A stretch of 64,000 nt of DNA from DATFKA01 sp042095835 (lineage in GTDB: Bacteria > Bacteroidota > Bacteroidia > Chitinophagales > Saprospiraceae): positions 37,721 through 101,720 of the forward strand of contig JBELML010000003.1 in the NCBI GenBank assembly GCA_042095835.1. The letters run 5' to 3'. Of this stretch, positions 41,220-50,964 are shown piece by piece (position 1 is the first letter of the stretch; every line of letters starts with the position of its first letter). The notes beneath the pieces were generated by a model that saw only the letters and a list, made by a program, of their open reading frames with translations, had not been told where the DNA came from and did no database searches. Position numbers and translations under genes: made by a program.

Positions 41220-42392
41220 ATGCAAATTGTCGAAATCAAACAAAAAAAAGACTGGAAGCTTTTCCATAAAGTACCACAGATCATTTATAAAAATGATCCT
41301 AACTGGATAGCTACTTTGGAAAAGGAGGTCGAAGACGTCTTCACTGCCAGTGAAAATAAAGCCCATAAAAATGGGATCGCACGCCTTTGGATCTTGAAAG
41401 ATGCCAAAAATGCACTCATTGGCAGAATAGCTGCTTTTGTTGATATCCAGCGTAATACTGATCATCCGGAGCAACTCAAAGAGGGAGGTATAGGCTTTTT
41501 TGAGTGCATCAATGATAAAGCCGCCGCCGCCTTACTTTTTAAAACAGCAGAAACGTTTTTAGGCGCACAAGATATCCAGGTGATCGACGGGCCAGTTAAC
41601 TTTGGTCAACGAGATAAATTCTGGGGCCTTCTTGTCCGAGGATTTGAGCCGCCTTTATACCAAGAGAATTATAATCCTCCCTATTACGAGCAATTCTTCT
41701 TGGAGCATGGCTATACCCCTTTTGAGCAGATTCTCACCTACGTAGGTGATTCGAATAAAATTCCTTTTAAAAGATTGAGTGCAATTGCGGAGCGTCTCAA
41801 GCAAAGGAATCCGATGTATGTGCGTGCCTTTTCCTATGATGAGGTCGATCAATTTGCCAAGGATTTTTCAGAGGTCTACAATGCTTCTTTCCAGCACTTC
41901 GAGCATTTTCATCCTTTAGAAGTCCCTACGGTCGTTAAAATGATGGAGCAGGCCAAACCTATTCTTGATCCCAATCTAGCTTGTATTGCCTACTATGAAG
42001 ATAAGCCAGCAGGTTTTGTGGTACTGTATCCAGATATTAACCCCTTGCTCAAGCATGCTAAAGGGAAATTAAATTGGTGGTCCATCCCCATTTTTTTATG
42101 GAAAAAGAGGCGAGCTAAAACCTTCAATGCCAAGGGAATGGGCTTTGGAATTCACCCCGAGTACCAGTCGAAAGGTATCTTTGCACTGCTGATCAACTAC
42201 CTCAGTTCAGATCGGAATGTTCATCGCTACCCACGCATGTGCTTGGCGACCATTCGGACCCATAACCATCAGATTCGATCGGTCTATGCAAAGTTACAGG
42301 TTGAAATTGGTCGGGTACACGTAGCCTATCGCAAGGCAGTAGACCCTAGCGTTGAGATTACTCCTTTTGAGTTTATTGAGTTTGAAGATTAG
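41220..42392 (+). CDS. GNAT-superfamily acetyltransferase-like protein, copy 2
   Basis: 390 residues from the ATG at 41220, which lines up with the first copy (MQIVEIKQKKDWKLFHKVP); an upstream ATG at 41103 would overlap copy 1 by 74 bp. Shared landmarks are GRIAAFVDIQRN, GFFECINDKAAAALLFKTAE, DGPVNFGQRDKFWGLLV and MGFGIHPEYQSKGIFALLI. The two genes are a tandem duplication with later divergence. Confidence 0.8.
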   Translation: MQIVEIKQKKDWKLFHKVPQIIYKNDPNWIATLEKEVEDVFTASENKAHKNGIARLWILKDAKNALIGRIAAFVDIQRNTDHPEQLKEGGIGFFECINDKAAAALLFKTAETFLGAQDIQVIDGPVNFGQRDKFWGLLVRGFEPPLYQENYNPPYYEQFFLEHGYTPFEQILTYVGDSNKIPFKRLSAIAERLKQRNPMYVRAFSYDEVDQFAKDFSEVYNASFQHFEHFHPLEVPTVVKMMEQAKPILDPNLACIAYYEDKPAGFVVLYPDINPLLKHAKGKLNWWSIPIFLWKKRRAKTFNAKGMGFGIHPEYQSKGIFALLINYLSSDRNVHRYPRMCLATIRTHNHQIRSVYAKLQVEIGRVHVAYRKAVDPSVEITPFEFIEFED

Positions 42393-42401
42393 CTTCCAAG
42401 T

Positions 42402-43661
42402 CTATTTCTTGGCCCAAAACATTTTCACCCAAAACCAAGGTTTAACCAACTGCTCGCGTAGGTTGAAATCGGTATACATCTTGGAGAGGACTTCTAGCAT
42501 TTTACGATTACCTGTAATAATACGGCCCGTGAGGTTGAGTAAAAATGGGAATCTAGCAATTTCCTGCATTTTATAGCTCAGCTTCATCTCCGATCCTAAA
42601 ACCCGTTCGACGCGGGTATCGTAGGCCTTCATAAATGCCGCACTAAAGTCTTGGGCTTGCAGGCAATCTTGGGCTTGTTCGGCAGCTATAAAACCACTGT
42701 AAAAGGCATTACCAATACCTTCTCCAGTTAAGGGATCGATCAAATGCCCAGCATCGCCAATGAGCATATAGTGATCTCCTGAAATAGTCCTGGTTTTAGA
42801 CCCTAAAGGCAGGCCATAACCTACGATTTTCCCTTCCAGCTGCGCATCCTTGAACCGTTCTTTCAATTTGGGATGGTTACTCAAGATGTGCTCTAGTTCT
42901 TTCTTAAGGTTGACTTTTCTTTTGCTAATAAAATCCGAACGCATGCCAAGGCCTACATTTGCATGACCATCGGGTAAAGGGAAGGCCCAGAAATAACCTG
43001 GGATATATTCTTTGATAAAATGAAGCTCTATGAAATTATCCTTAGCAAAGTCTCCAACTTGGCTATAATATGCCCGCACTGCTCCGGCATAGTGGCGATT
43101 TTCCTTTTCCAGACCAGCGATTTTCCTACTGAAACTAGAATAAGCTCCATTGGCGATGATCAAAATGGTCGCATCTATTGTAAATTCTTCATTTTTACTT
43201 TGTACTCGATAGCCTCCTTCTACTTTTTCATAATCAGCTATCTCTACGCCTTCATACAATTGGATGTTGTCTCTACGTTTTACTTCTTCAACCAAAAAAT
43301 GGTCAAAATCCATCCGGCGGGCTACGTAGCCTGGCGCCTCGTCGGGATTCCGAACGTAATTGGGCTGAAAAGGAATGTCAACTACCTTGGTATTGGGAGA
43401 TACAAATCGTACGCCCCAGACATCTTCATGTACCGGCAATCGCCTAAACCGTTCTAGAATGTCGGGATCGAGCCGGTTAAGCAAGGTCGTCACTTTCCCA
43501 CTGATAGCATCTCCACAAACTTTATCTCTAGGGAAAGTAGCTTTATCTACTAAGATACTTGGGATACCCAAGTAGCTTAGTTTGAGTGCAGTAGCACAGC
43601 CTCCCGGGCCAGCTCCGACAATAAGCACTTTGGTAGAAAGAATGGATGGATTAACGTGCAT
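42402..43661 (-). CDS. Geranylgeranyl-reductase-family FAD oxidoreductase
   Basis: 419 residues. FAD-binding VLIVGAGPGGCATALKLSYLG at residues about 13-33, VCGDAISG, the DHYMLIGDAGHLIDPLTGEGIGNA motif (in two pieces) near residue 290, and a C-terminal helix region. The family saturates prenyl chains or acts on polyprenyl-linked lipids; in menaquinone-making bacteria a relative reduces the menaquinone side chain (MenJ). As the window has mqnC, a quinone or lipid role is possible but not shown. It is convergent with the second GNAT gene and divergent from the aminotransferase. Confidence 0.87.
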   Translation of the reverse strand: MHVNPSILSTKVLIVGAGPGGCATALKLSYLGIPSILVDKATFPRDKVCGDAISGKVTTLLNRLDPDILERFRRLPVHEDVWGVRFVSPNTKVVDIPFQPNYVRNPDEAPGYVARRMDFDHFLVEEVKRRDNIQLYEGVEIADYEKVEGGYRVQSKNEEFTIDATILIIANGAYSSFSRKIAGLEKENRHYAGAVRAYYSQVGDFAKDNFIELHFIKEYIPGYFWAFPLPDGHANVGLGMRSDFISKRKVNLKKELEHILSNHPKLKERFKDAQLEGKIVGYGLPLGSKTRTISGDHYMLIGDAGHLIDPLTGEGIGNAFYSGFIAAEQAQDCLQAQDFSAAFMKAYDTRVERVLGSEMKLSYKMQEIARFPFLLNLTGRIITGNRKMLEVLSKMYTDFNLREQLVKPWFWVKMFWAKK

Positions 43662-43746
43662 GGAATTTATATAAATTAATGGCCTTAGCTTACTTCACCA
43701 AGGTAAGCGTATGTTTAAATAACTTCACTATATTATCCCCTAAAAA

Positions 43747-44928
43747 ATGGATACTATGATCGAGCAATGGCGAAATGACACTCCGGGGATAGAACAGCGT
43801 ATACATTTTAATAATGCTGGTGCAGCACTACCGCCTCAAGTAGTGATTGATGTACAGCAGGCCTATCTTCAAGAAGAAGCTCTACTTGGCGGCTATGAAA
43901 TGGCTGCTGCCTCCTTGGGCAATATTCAAGGTACTTATCATAGTTTAGCCCGCTTGCTGCATACTAGCAGTGAGCATATTGCACTCAGCACCAATGCCAC
44001 GGTAGCCTATAATAAAGCCCTGGGCTCTATTCCTTTTGAGAAAGGAGATTATATCCTGACCACCTATAATGATTACGTCTCCAATCATATTGCCTTTATG
44101 CAATTGCAGAAGATGTACGGTACTCAGACCGAAATGGTACCTAATGGGAGTGATGGTTGTGTAGATGTAGAAGCGATGGAAAAAGCCATCAAAAAAAGAG
44201 CACCTAAATTGGTGGCTGTCACACATATCCCGACCAGCTCGGGTCTTATCCAGGATGTGGAATCCATTGGTGAGCTTTGCGCAAAATACGATGTGCTTTA
44301 TTTGATAGACGCCTGCCAATCAGCAGGGCAGCTAGACCTCGATGTCAACAAAATCAAATGTGATTTCATGAGCGCGACAGGACGTAAGTTCTTAAGAGGC
44401 CCCAGAGGAACGGGATTCTTATACGTGTCCCAAAAAGTACTCGATCGAGGTTTTGAACCCCATTTCCTGGATTTACATAGTGCAGAATGGCTGGCAGCAG
44501 ATCAATATAAAGGCGTGTCAACTGCCAAAAGGTTTGAAATTTGGGAAAGGAACTATGGCCTTGTGCTAGGGCTGAAGGCTGCCGTTGATTATGCCTTGCA
44601 TGTTGGATTGGATACTATCCGTCAGCGAGTACAGGTACTCGCTCAACATCTGCGAATAAGCTTAAAAGATATTCCAGGTATAAAAGTACTAGACCCTCCA
44701 AATCATCTTTCGGGTATCTTGACCTGTCATGTCGAAGGCTGGAATGCCAGTGACTTCCAAAAAATGCTTTTTGAGCATAAAATCAACTCCTCTATTGTCT
44801 ATAAAGAAGGCGCTAGGCTTGATCTAGGCGCCAATAATATTGATTGGGCCAGTAGACTATCCGTACACTACTATAACACAATAGAAGAAATCGATACCCT
44901 AAAGGCCCTACTGTCTAATAGGTTGTAA
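43747..44928 (+). CDS. Class V aminotransferase (cysteine desulfurase-like PLP enzyme)
   Basis: 393 residues. IHFNNAGAALPPQVV at the N-terminus, ALSTNATVAYNKAL, AVTHIPTSSGLIQDV, the PLP Asp region YLIDACQSAGQLDLDV and the Schiff-base lysine in SATGRKFLRGPRGTGFLYV. This is the class V fold shared by SufS, isopenicillin epimerase-like and related enzymes. No Cys-containing desulfurase loop is evident, so desulfurase activity is not supported and the true substrate is unknown. It ends 9 bp from the convergent OmpA-domain gene. Confidence 0.85.
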   Translation: MDTMIEQWRNDTPGIEQRIHFNNAGAALPPQVVIDVQQAYLQEEALLGGYEMAAASLGNIQGTYHSLARLLHTSSEHIALSTNATVAYNKALGSIPFEKGDYILTTYNDYVSNHIAFMQLQKMYGTQTEMVPNGSDGCVDVEAMEKAIKKRAPKLVAVTHIPTSSGLIQDVESIGELCAKYDVLYLIDACQSAGQLDLDVNKIKCDFMSATGRKFLRGPRGTGFLYVSQKVLDRGFEPHFLDLHSAEWLAADQYKGVSTAKRFEIWERNYGLVLGLKAAVDYALHVGLDTIRQRVQVLAQHLRISLKDIPGIKVLDPPNHLSGILTCHVEGWNASDFQKMLFEHKINSSIVYKEGARLDLGANNIDWASRLSVHYYNTIEEIDTLKALLSNRL

Positions 44929-44936
44929 TTTAGTCA

Positions 44937-46154
44937 TTACTCTCCCTCGTCGACGGAAAGAATTTTGATCTCTACCCGCTGGTTCTTTTTACGCCCTTCG
45001 ACCGTCTCATCGGAAGCGATCAACTGGCGTTTGCCGTAGCCTTTATAAGCGAGTCGATTGCGGGGTATCCCTTTTCTACTGAGATAATCTACAACTGCTT
45101 TAGCACGGGCAGTTGATAATTGATCACAATATTCGGGCGCTGGCAGGCCATTGGTATGACCTCCAACCTCAATCTTAACATCAGCATTGGTAGAAAGAAA
45201 GGTGTATAAATCATCTATAGCATCAAAAGAAGATTGGCTAATGACGGATTTATCCGCAGAAAAGTAAATCTGATTGGAACGAATGATGGTCCCTTTTTTA
45301 ATCTCTTCCTTTTTGATTTCGTTGAAAGCCACCTCCTCAATCAGTTCTTTTTTCTCGGCTACTACTGGTGCTGTCTCTGCTGGTTGAGGTGTAGGATCTG
45401 ATGTAGTCTCGACGGGTTGTGGAGAAGGTTCAATAGGCGTCTTGACCACTGCTTGCTCTGGTGTATCCGCAGGCGCTGTTGTAGTGGCTGCTGGGGTCTC
45501 GTCTTCTACCACTTCTTCTTCCTCATCACATGGAATTGGCGCTAAGGTAGAGGCATGATCCAAGAGTATATTCCCATTATACGGAAACAAGGTTGGTGTA
45601 TGATAAAAAGCCTCTAGAATAATGTTTGTGAAATTTTGTTGAGGCTCCAGTTTAAATACGTATTGTATCCATCGAGTGTGGGTAATTACATTCGTCTCTT
45701 CGAGCATAACTGAGCGATCACAACCCGCAAAACCTCCAAATATTCTCAACTTTGCTGCGGTATCATAGTTGGCTCTATCTTCGGTCAATTTACTCACACT
45801 GATGTAAGTCTCGGAACGTGCCAAATAGATAGAAAACTCATAACATTGCCCAGCCACCATAGGGGAGCTTAAAGGTTGTGAAACGCGCTCCCAGGTATCA
45901 TTATCTCGCACGACCATTCCCAGGTAGGTATTTCCGTGTTTAGCAGCTTTGACAACTGAAAAGGTACCGCTGGGATGGACATCGACGTCGGACTCGCCAG
46001 TGAATCCACAATCTAACCATCCTCTAGGAGGACTACTGTGCCTGGGGATATCTTCAAAAGATGGGTTCGTCAAATAGAGGGTATCATTTTGTGCACTGAG
46101 CTGAAAACTTAAGAATAGTGCAAGGCTATAGACGATGGTTGATTGGATCCTCAT
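44937..46154 (-). CDS. OmpA-family outer-membrane/peptidoglycan-binding protein
   Basis: 405 residues with a signal peptide (SLALFLSFQLSAQ). The first 200 residues are a carbohydrate-binding-like beta domain (LTNPSFEDIPRHSSPPRGWLD). A linker of about 70 residues is rich in Pro, Thr, Ala and Glu. Residues about 295-400 are an OmpA C-terminal domain: NQIYFSADKSVI, KIEVGGHTNGLPA, LSTARAKAVVDYLSRKGI, RLAYKGYGKRQLI and the NQRVEIKI end with the peptidoglycan-binding Asp/Arg positions kept. It probably anchors to peptidoglycan and shows the beta domain outward. Confidence 0.88.
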   Translation of the reverse strand: MRIQSTIVYSLALFLSFQLSAQNDTLYLTNPSFEDIPRHSSPPRGWLDCGFTGESDVDVHPSGTFSVVKAAKHGNTYLGMVVRDNDTWERVSQPLSSPMVAGQCYEFSIYLARSETYISVSKLTEDRANYDTAAKLRIFGGFAGCDRSVMLEETNVITHTRWIQYVFKLEPQQNFTNIILEAFYHTPTLFPYNGNILLDHASTLAPIPCDEEEEVVEDETPAATTTAPADTPEQAVVKTPIEPSPQPVETTSDPTPQPAETAPVVAEKKELIEEVAFNEIKKEEIKKGTIIRSNQIYFSADKSVISQSSFDAIDDLYTFLSTNADVKIEVGGHTNGLPAPEYCDQLSTARAKAVVDYLSRKGIPRNRLAYKGYGKRQLIASDETVEGRKKNQRVEIKILSVDEGE

Positions 46155-46296
46155 AGAAAAAATATTTGATCAAGACCGTTCATTATAAACAGGGTCTTAG
46201 TTTCAAGTCCTAGTAATGTTTTTTGTTACACTAAACGATAAAGGGACCTGATTTTGTTTTATAGTGACGGAATTTACTGCAATTCTCCTAAAAAAT

Positions 46297-46336
46297 AAAG
46301 CTCTTAATCGGAGATTAACGCCGTATTAAGAGCTTT
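46297..46336 (-). terminator. Rho-independent terminator of the M36 protease gene
   Basis: AAAGCTCTTAAT (46297-46308) pairs perfectly with ATTAAGAGCTTT (46325-46336) around a 16-nt loop. On the minus strand the stem is followed by ATTTTTTAGG, a U-tract, 64 bp past the protease stop. Confidence 0.72.
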
Positions 46337-46399
46337 AGTAGATGAACTACCGATTAGTGCCGTCCATCATGTCCTAAAAATCTACCTGAACGGAAGGAT

Positions 46400-49300
46400 T
46401 TATTGGATAACTACTTTTTCTACACGTACTTCCTGAGCACTCTGGATTTTCACTAAATAGACCCCTTTAGGCAGTCCTTCGGTAGCGATTTGTTGGTTGA
46501 CGATGATATTTCCAGCTTCTATCATGTCTTGGTTCAAGACCTGACCATTGAGGGTCACCAGTTGTATAGAGACATCTGCCTCACTATGACCTGAGATTGC
46601 CACATTGATTTTATCAATCACAGGATTAGGGAAAACCCGTACCTGGAAATCTGCTGACAATACATTGTCTGTCGAAGTAGGCAAAGCCGTTTGTACGATG
46701 GTCCCTCTTCCAATAGCCTCGGTACAAACCTCATCTCCTTGGGCAGTGGTGACACATACTTGACTATTATAGTTGACCATGTCGATCACTTCTATATCGT
46801 CGACGTACCAGCCTTCGGTCACATTATCTGGATCGAACTCTTGATTACTTACAAATCTAAACCGCATTCGGAAGTTACTATTAAGATAATCATTCAGATC
46901 TATATAACTAGTGAGATAGCCTTCTGATTGCCCCCAAAAACCCTCTTGATTTGCTCCTAATGAATTAGCAGATACCCTACCAGCATAAGATTCTCGAAAG
47001 ATTTGTTCGCTATTGGCCGGTGTCCAAACTACTCCATTGGAACTCAACTCTACAATTCCACCATCTAAACCAGGCTGTATATCGTAATCATGATTGAAGC
47101 GCAGCACCGGTTGTACAGCATCGAGTGTGACGGGGCGAATCAACTGTAAAGCTTGGTCATTTTGATTACTTGAATTACGGACTTGCCAGGAGTTGATTCC
47201 AGAGCTCGGGTTTTCACTGCTGAGTCTCCAGATTTCTGAGCCAGTGATATCCGAAGCACTCCAATTACTGCGACCATTTTCTACATCATCTAAGAATAGT
47301 TCAGTAGAAAAAAGTGCAGGATCACTACTCAACTGATAAGAGACCTCTGCTATATTCGTTGGAGCTACAGATTCGACACGTAAAACCACCTGATCATTTT
47401 CTATAGATACTACTTCAGCACCAATGACCGAACCCGGAATGAAAATAGCTCCTTCTGGAATTTCATCTGCAATAATCACCTCAGAAATCGCCTCTTCTTT
47501 ATTATTAATCAACTCAATGGAGACGCTAAAGTCTTCTCCTGGCTCGATAAGAGGAGTACTAGACTTGACGACGCTTAGGACAAGATTACAGCTCGGCGGT
47601 AAAGAAAAATCTTCAACATTATCATTTCGATCACTGCTTTCTCCTTGAGTAGCATTCCAGCCTAAACCACGAGCAGCAAATAGCTCCCATAAGGTACATT
47701 CGTTGGCGCCATTATTGTTGATTAAATCTGCGGCTATAATGGCATCACGACCATCAATGAATCCAGGTTGGCAGGCTTGTAATTTCATACCGTCCATCAC
47801 CAATTGGATCGCAATATTGTTCCCAGCCGATTTATCTTTAGGGTCCGGATTAAAACCGTATTGATCTGCTAAGGTCCAATAAATATCCCATAAGGTTGCC
47901 GACCAAACCTCTCCTAATGGGTGTGGTGCAGATGTGCCAATCACATCATCATAGGTGAGATTATTGACATCTGTATCGGTAGAATAAGGTTGTCTTCTGA
48001 TACCACTTCCGGCAGTAGTTTGTCCAGCGGAATAAGTTGCAATCGGACGTCTGAGTGTACCTTCATCTTCTGGTCGAACAGTTGATGCGAGTGCAAAGAA
48101 GTCACTCCAACCTTCTCCCATTTGCTCATCATTGATCAAACAAAAAGGACGATCAGGACCTCCAGTAAGGCGAACGGAAACACCATGGCCAAATTCGTGC
48201 GCAATAATACCATTATCAAAATCACTATCAATAAAATCAGGGGCTTGTATGCTTACGCTGATTTCTTCTCCTTGTGCTAAAGCTTCGCGGAATTGAGCAC
48301 AAACAGTTTGTCGAAGCATAAGTGTAGGAATCGAAGGATCGGCTAAGGTATCTACACCAGCCATCGGGATTAAACCACTTGTATTGTTACAAATAATACA
48401 AGCTATAGCACCAGCTGCTTCGGCAATGATTGCCTTTTCCTCAAAAAAACAATCGCCTCGGTCGATCAAAACGATCTTTCCTTCTACTTCACTAGTATTG
48501 GCAATAGGTTCACAACCCGTATTTGGATTAGCACCCACACTAAGGCCATTGGCCAATTGTCCAGAAATCGTTTCTAGAATAAAAGGCCCAAATGCTGCAG
48601 TCGTAAATTCATAGTCTCGTATTAAGTCAGTGGGGCTTTCTACTAAAAAGTTGGTACTCCCTCCAAAAGACCACAAAAACATTTGCATTCTACTATTGGT
48701 ACCATCTGCTGAAAACGAAAAGTTGGCATTGTTAATTCCAGAGCCATCTTGAGCTTCAGCCAGCACCACATCTCCTTGCTCTCCTCCACGTCCATAATTA
48801 TTTTGCTGAAAATTCCCAGAGACTTCATCAAAGCCAAATTGGTAGGTAAAATCATGCATGATATTATTCATGTAAAAGAGCTGCGTAATCGCTGCGTCTG
48901 AATATTGACTAGGGACCTCCTCAAAATTTAAGGGAAAATCAAAAAACAGCTCTTCTCCACCATTGGGTTCGGGTCCATCGGGGAGGCCATCGGGCGTAGC
49001 ATCAAGATAGGCATGTACATTATTCCCTCTGGTAAATGTATATTCTGGACCTTCTAAACCGTTGGTGTCGTGCCAGCCAAATGGAGAAGCTAGGCTATCA
49101 GCGGGATTGACTACCAAGGCTCTATCTCCATGCAATGGAGATTCCACCGGCACCGGAAAAACATGATAAGTCGCTCCATCAATATTAAATTGCTCTGCAA
49201 TACTTAGCTGTTTTTTAGATCGATGGGATTCCTCTTTACAATCCTTTGAATGTTTATGATCAAAGGTGCAATAAATGGTAACATCATTTTTATGGATAAC

Positions 49301-49894
49301 TTGACCAGAAGCTGCCTCAACGAATAAATTCCAAGAAGAAGAATTTCGGGGATCTATGATGTAAAGATTCCAAGCCAAGATGAGCTGCCCTTCTTTATTG
49401 GGAAAATACACTTGCTTAGTCGTGATTGGTTGCTCCGAAATAGCAGCATCTTGAAAAATAATTTGTTGGATATCTCTATGCAAGACTTGTGGAATAGTTG
49501 GCGTAGGAAGACCTAAATCGCGAGCAGCTATGGTGAGTGCTCCTGCTCCCGTAATCGACATAGTAGAAGGCTGCACGCGCTCCTCTAATCGATCAAAAAA
49601 GCGATTGGTACTGTATACCACCTGTCCATTTTTATCTATATGAATACCAGAAACAGCATTAAAGATGTCTACTCCCATGTAGCGCTGCTGCAGGTACACA
49701 TGGCTAATGCCATTGTGTTTTGATTGATAAGCATCACTGATGTGTAGGTCATTAATGTCTGCTCCTTGAAGGCCCCAACTGGCGTGGGTTTGATCCACGT
49801 AGTCCAGAGCCGTAGATTGATTTTGAGCTAATAAAGGGAATTGTAAGAATAACAACAATCCAATGCAGGTAAAAATATATTCTTTTGTGATCAT
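46400..49894 (-). CDS. Secreted M36 (fungalysin) metalloprotease with PA and DUF11 domains and a type IX sorting tail
   Basis: 1164 residues. A signal peptide (FTCIGLLLFLQFPLLAQ) is followed by an FTP propeptide, a catalytic domain with HEFGHGVSV and the third ligand Glu in GEGWSDFFAL, SAPHPLGEVWSATLWDIY, and a PA domain inserted in the catalytic region (EGKIVLIDRGDCFFEEKA). After the protease come a DUF11-type beta domain (VVKSSTPLIEPGEDFSVSIEL) and a MAM/jelly-roll-like segment. The last 75 residues are a T9SS type A sorting domain (PNPVIDKINVAI, LNGQVL, GVYLVKI), so it is exported by the type IX system and shed or anchored at the surface. A terminator follows 64 bp on. Confidence 0.93.
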   Translation of the reverse strand: MITKEYIFTCIGLLLFLQFPLLAQNQSTALDYVDQTHASWGLQGADINDLHISDAYQSKHNGISHVYLQQRYMGVDIFNAVSGIHIDKNGQVVYSTNRFFDRLEERVQPSTMSITGAGALTIAARDLGLPTPTIPQVLHRDIQQIIFQDAAISEQPITTKQVYFPNKEGQLILAWNLYIIDPRNSSSWNLFVEAASGQVIHKNDVTIYCTFDHKHSKDCKEESHRSKKQLSIAEQFNIDGATYHVFPVPVESPLHGDRALVVNPADSLASPFGWHDTNGLEGPEYTFTRGNNVHAYLDATPDGLPDGPEPNGGEELFFDFPLNFEEVPSQYSDAAITQLFYMNNIMHDFTYQFGFDEVSGNFQQNNYGRGGEQGDVVLAEAQDGSGINNANFSFSADGTNSRMQMFLWSFGGSTNFLVESPTDLIRDYEFTTAAFGPFILETISGQLANGLSVGANPNTGCEPIANTSEVEGKIVLIDRGDCFFEEKAIIAEAAGAIACIICNNTSGLIPMAGVDTLADPSIPTLMLRQTVCAQFREALAQGEEISVSIQAPDFIDSDFDNGIIAHEFGHGVSVRLTGGPDRPFCLINDEQMGEGWSDFFALASTVRPEDEGTLRRPIATYSAGQTTAGSGIRRQPYSTDTDVNNLTYDDVIGTSAPHPLGEVWSATLWDIYWTLADQYGFNPDPKDKSAGNNIAIQLVMDGMKLQACQPGFIDGRDAIIAADLINNNGANECTLWELFAARGLGWNATQGESSDRNDNVEDFSLPPSCNLVLSVVKSSTPLIEPGEDFSVSIELINNKEEAISEVIIADEIPEGAIFIPGSVIGAEVVSIENDQVVLRVESVAPTNIAEVSYQLSSDPALFSTELFLDDVENGRSNWSASDITGSEIWRLSSENPSSGINSWQVRNSSNQNDQALQLIRPVTLDAVQPVLRFNHDYDIQPGLDGGIVELSSNGVVWTPANSEQIFRESYAGRVSANSLGANQEGFWGQSEGYLTSYIDLNDYLNSNFRMRFRFVSNQEFDPDNVTEGWYVDDIEVIDMVNYNSQVCVTTAQGDEVCTEAIGRGTIVQTALPTSTDNVLSADFQVRVFPNPVIDKINVAISGHSEADVSIQLVTLNGQVLNQDMIEAGNIIVNQQIATEGLPKGVYLVKIQSAQEVRVEKVVIQ

Positions 49895-50046
49895 ATTTTT
49901 GACGATGTTTTCAGCGAAAAAAGTATTAAGTCCTAGAGTTTATGTTTTTTTGGAACAGGCGTTTTGACATATAAGCTCCAAAAGTAAAAGATGTTTTGTC
50001 AACTCAAATAAAATTTAAGGAATATCTGTTGTGTAAGAATTAAAAA

Positions 50047-50817
50047 ATGCGGACTTTGGTACTTATGCAGACAAACCAAAATATCATCTACGGGAGGCAT
50101 CCAGTCATGGAGGCATTAGAAACAGGCATCTCTATTGATAAAGTGTTCTTATTGCAAGGCACCAAGGGAGAATTGGAGATCAACTTGCGCCAACTCACTC
50201 GACAGCGGAATATACCGCTGATTATGACGCCCAAAGAAAAGCTTTCGCAGCTGGCTAGCCGGGGGAACCATCAAGGAGTAGTCGCCATCATGGGGGTTAT
50301 TGCCTATTATAAAATCGAAGAGCTACTCCCAACGATTCTAGAAGAAAAAGCTAATCCTCTTTTTGTCATCCTAGATGGGATAACGGATATCCGCAACTTT
50401 GGTGCCATTGCGCGTTCTGCGGAGCTTTCAGGTGTAGATGCCTTAATTGTCCCTACTCGCAAATCGGCTCAGATCAACGCCGCTTCTTTAAAAGCTTCGG
50501 CTGGCGCCTTGGCTCATATACCAGTGTGTAGAGAAAATAATATCATTGCGGCAATTGATTTGCTACAAATGAATGGTGTGCAAGTCTTAGCAAGTGACCT
50601 CAAAGCTGAAAAGCTGGTTTATGACCTCGATTTGAAAGAACCAACGGCCATCGTACTCGGAGCGGAAGACAAAGGGGTATCCAAACCTGTCGCTCGCCAA
50701 GCCGATGAAACCTTTTTGATTCCTCAAACAGGTAGAGCCGATTCTTTTAATGTTTCGGTAGCAGCGGGGATCATGTTGTATGAAGTCAATCGACAAAGGG
50801 CCCAAATCCTCGATTAA
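50047..50817 (+). CDS. rlmB: 23S rRNA (guanosine-2251-2'-O)-methyltransferase
   Basis: 256 residues of the SpoU/TrmH family. The substrate-binding N-terminus has IIYGRHPVMEALETGI and KEKLSQLASRGNHQGVVAIM; the SPOUT domain has FVILDGITDIRNFGAIARSAE, LKASAGALAHIPV and GRADSFNVSVAAGIMLYE. It methylates the 2'-O of G2251 in 23S rRNA. I give the first ATG (50047); the ATG at 50065 (MQTNQNIIYGRHPV) is just as good and fits the usual 245-250-residue length better. It stands alone. Confidence 0.93.
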   Translation: MRTLVLMQTNQNIIYGRHPVMEALETGISIDKVFLLQGTKGELEINLRQLTRQRNIPLIMTPKEKLSQLASRGNHQGVVAIMGVIAYYKIEELLPTILEEKANPLFVILDGITDIRNFGAIARSAELSGVDALIVPTRKSAQINAASLKASAGALAHIPVCRENNIIAAIDLLQMNGVQVLASDLKAEKLVYDLDLKEPTAIVLGAEDKGVSKPVARQADETFLIPQTGRADSFNVSVAAGIMLYEVNRQRAQILD

Positions 50818-50964
50818 GTAGAACTTTTTTTAGACCTATCCGCTAGACTTATTCATCCTTTCGTCGTATTTTATTGTTTACCTATAAAAGGAGAAAACAA
50901 AAACGGAATCTTCTATTTAAAAATATTCCATTTTCTTCTACTAATGTAACTTAAAGCGACTGAC

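Noticed and set aside
43747..44928. Naming the class V aminotransferase as SufS cysteine desulfurase
   Set aside because: I see no conserved cysteine loop and no suf genes adjacent.
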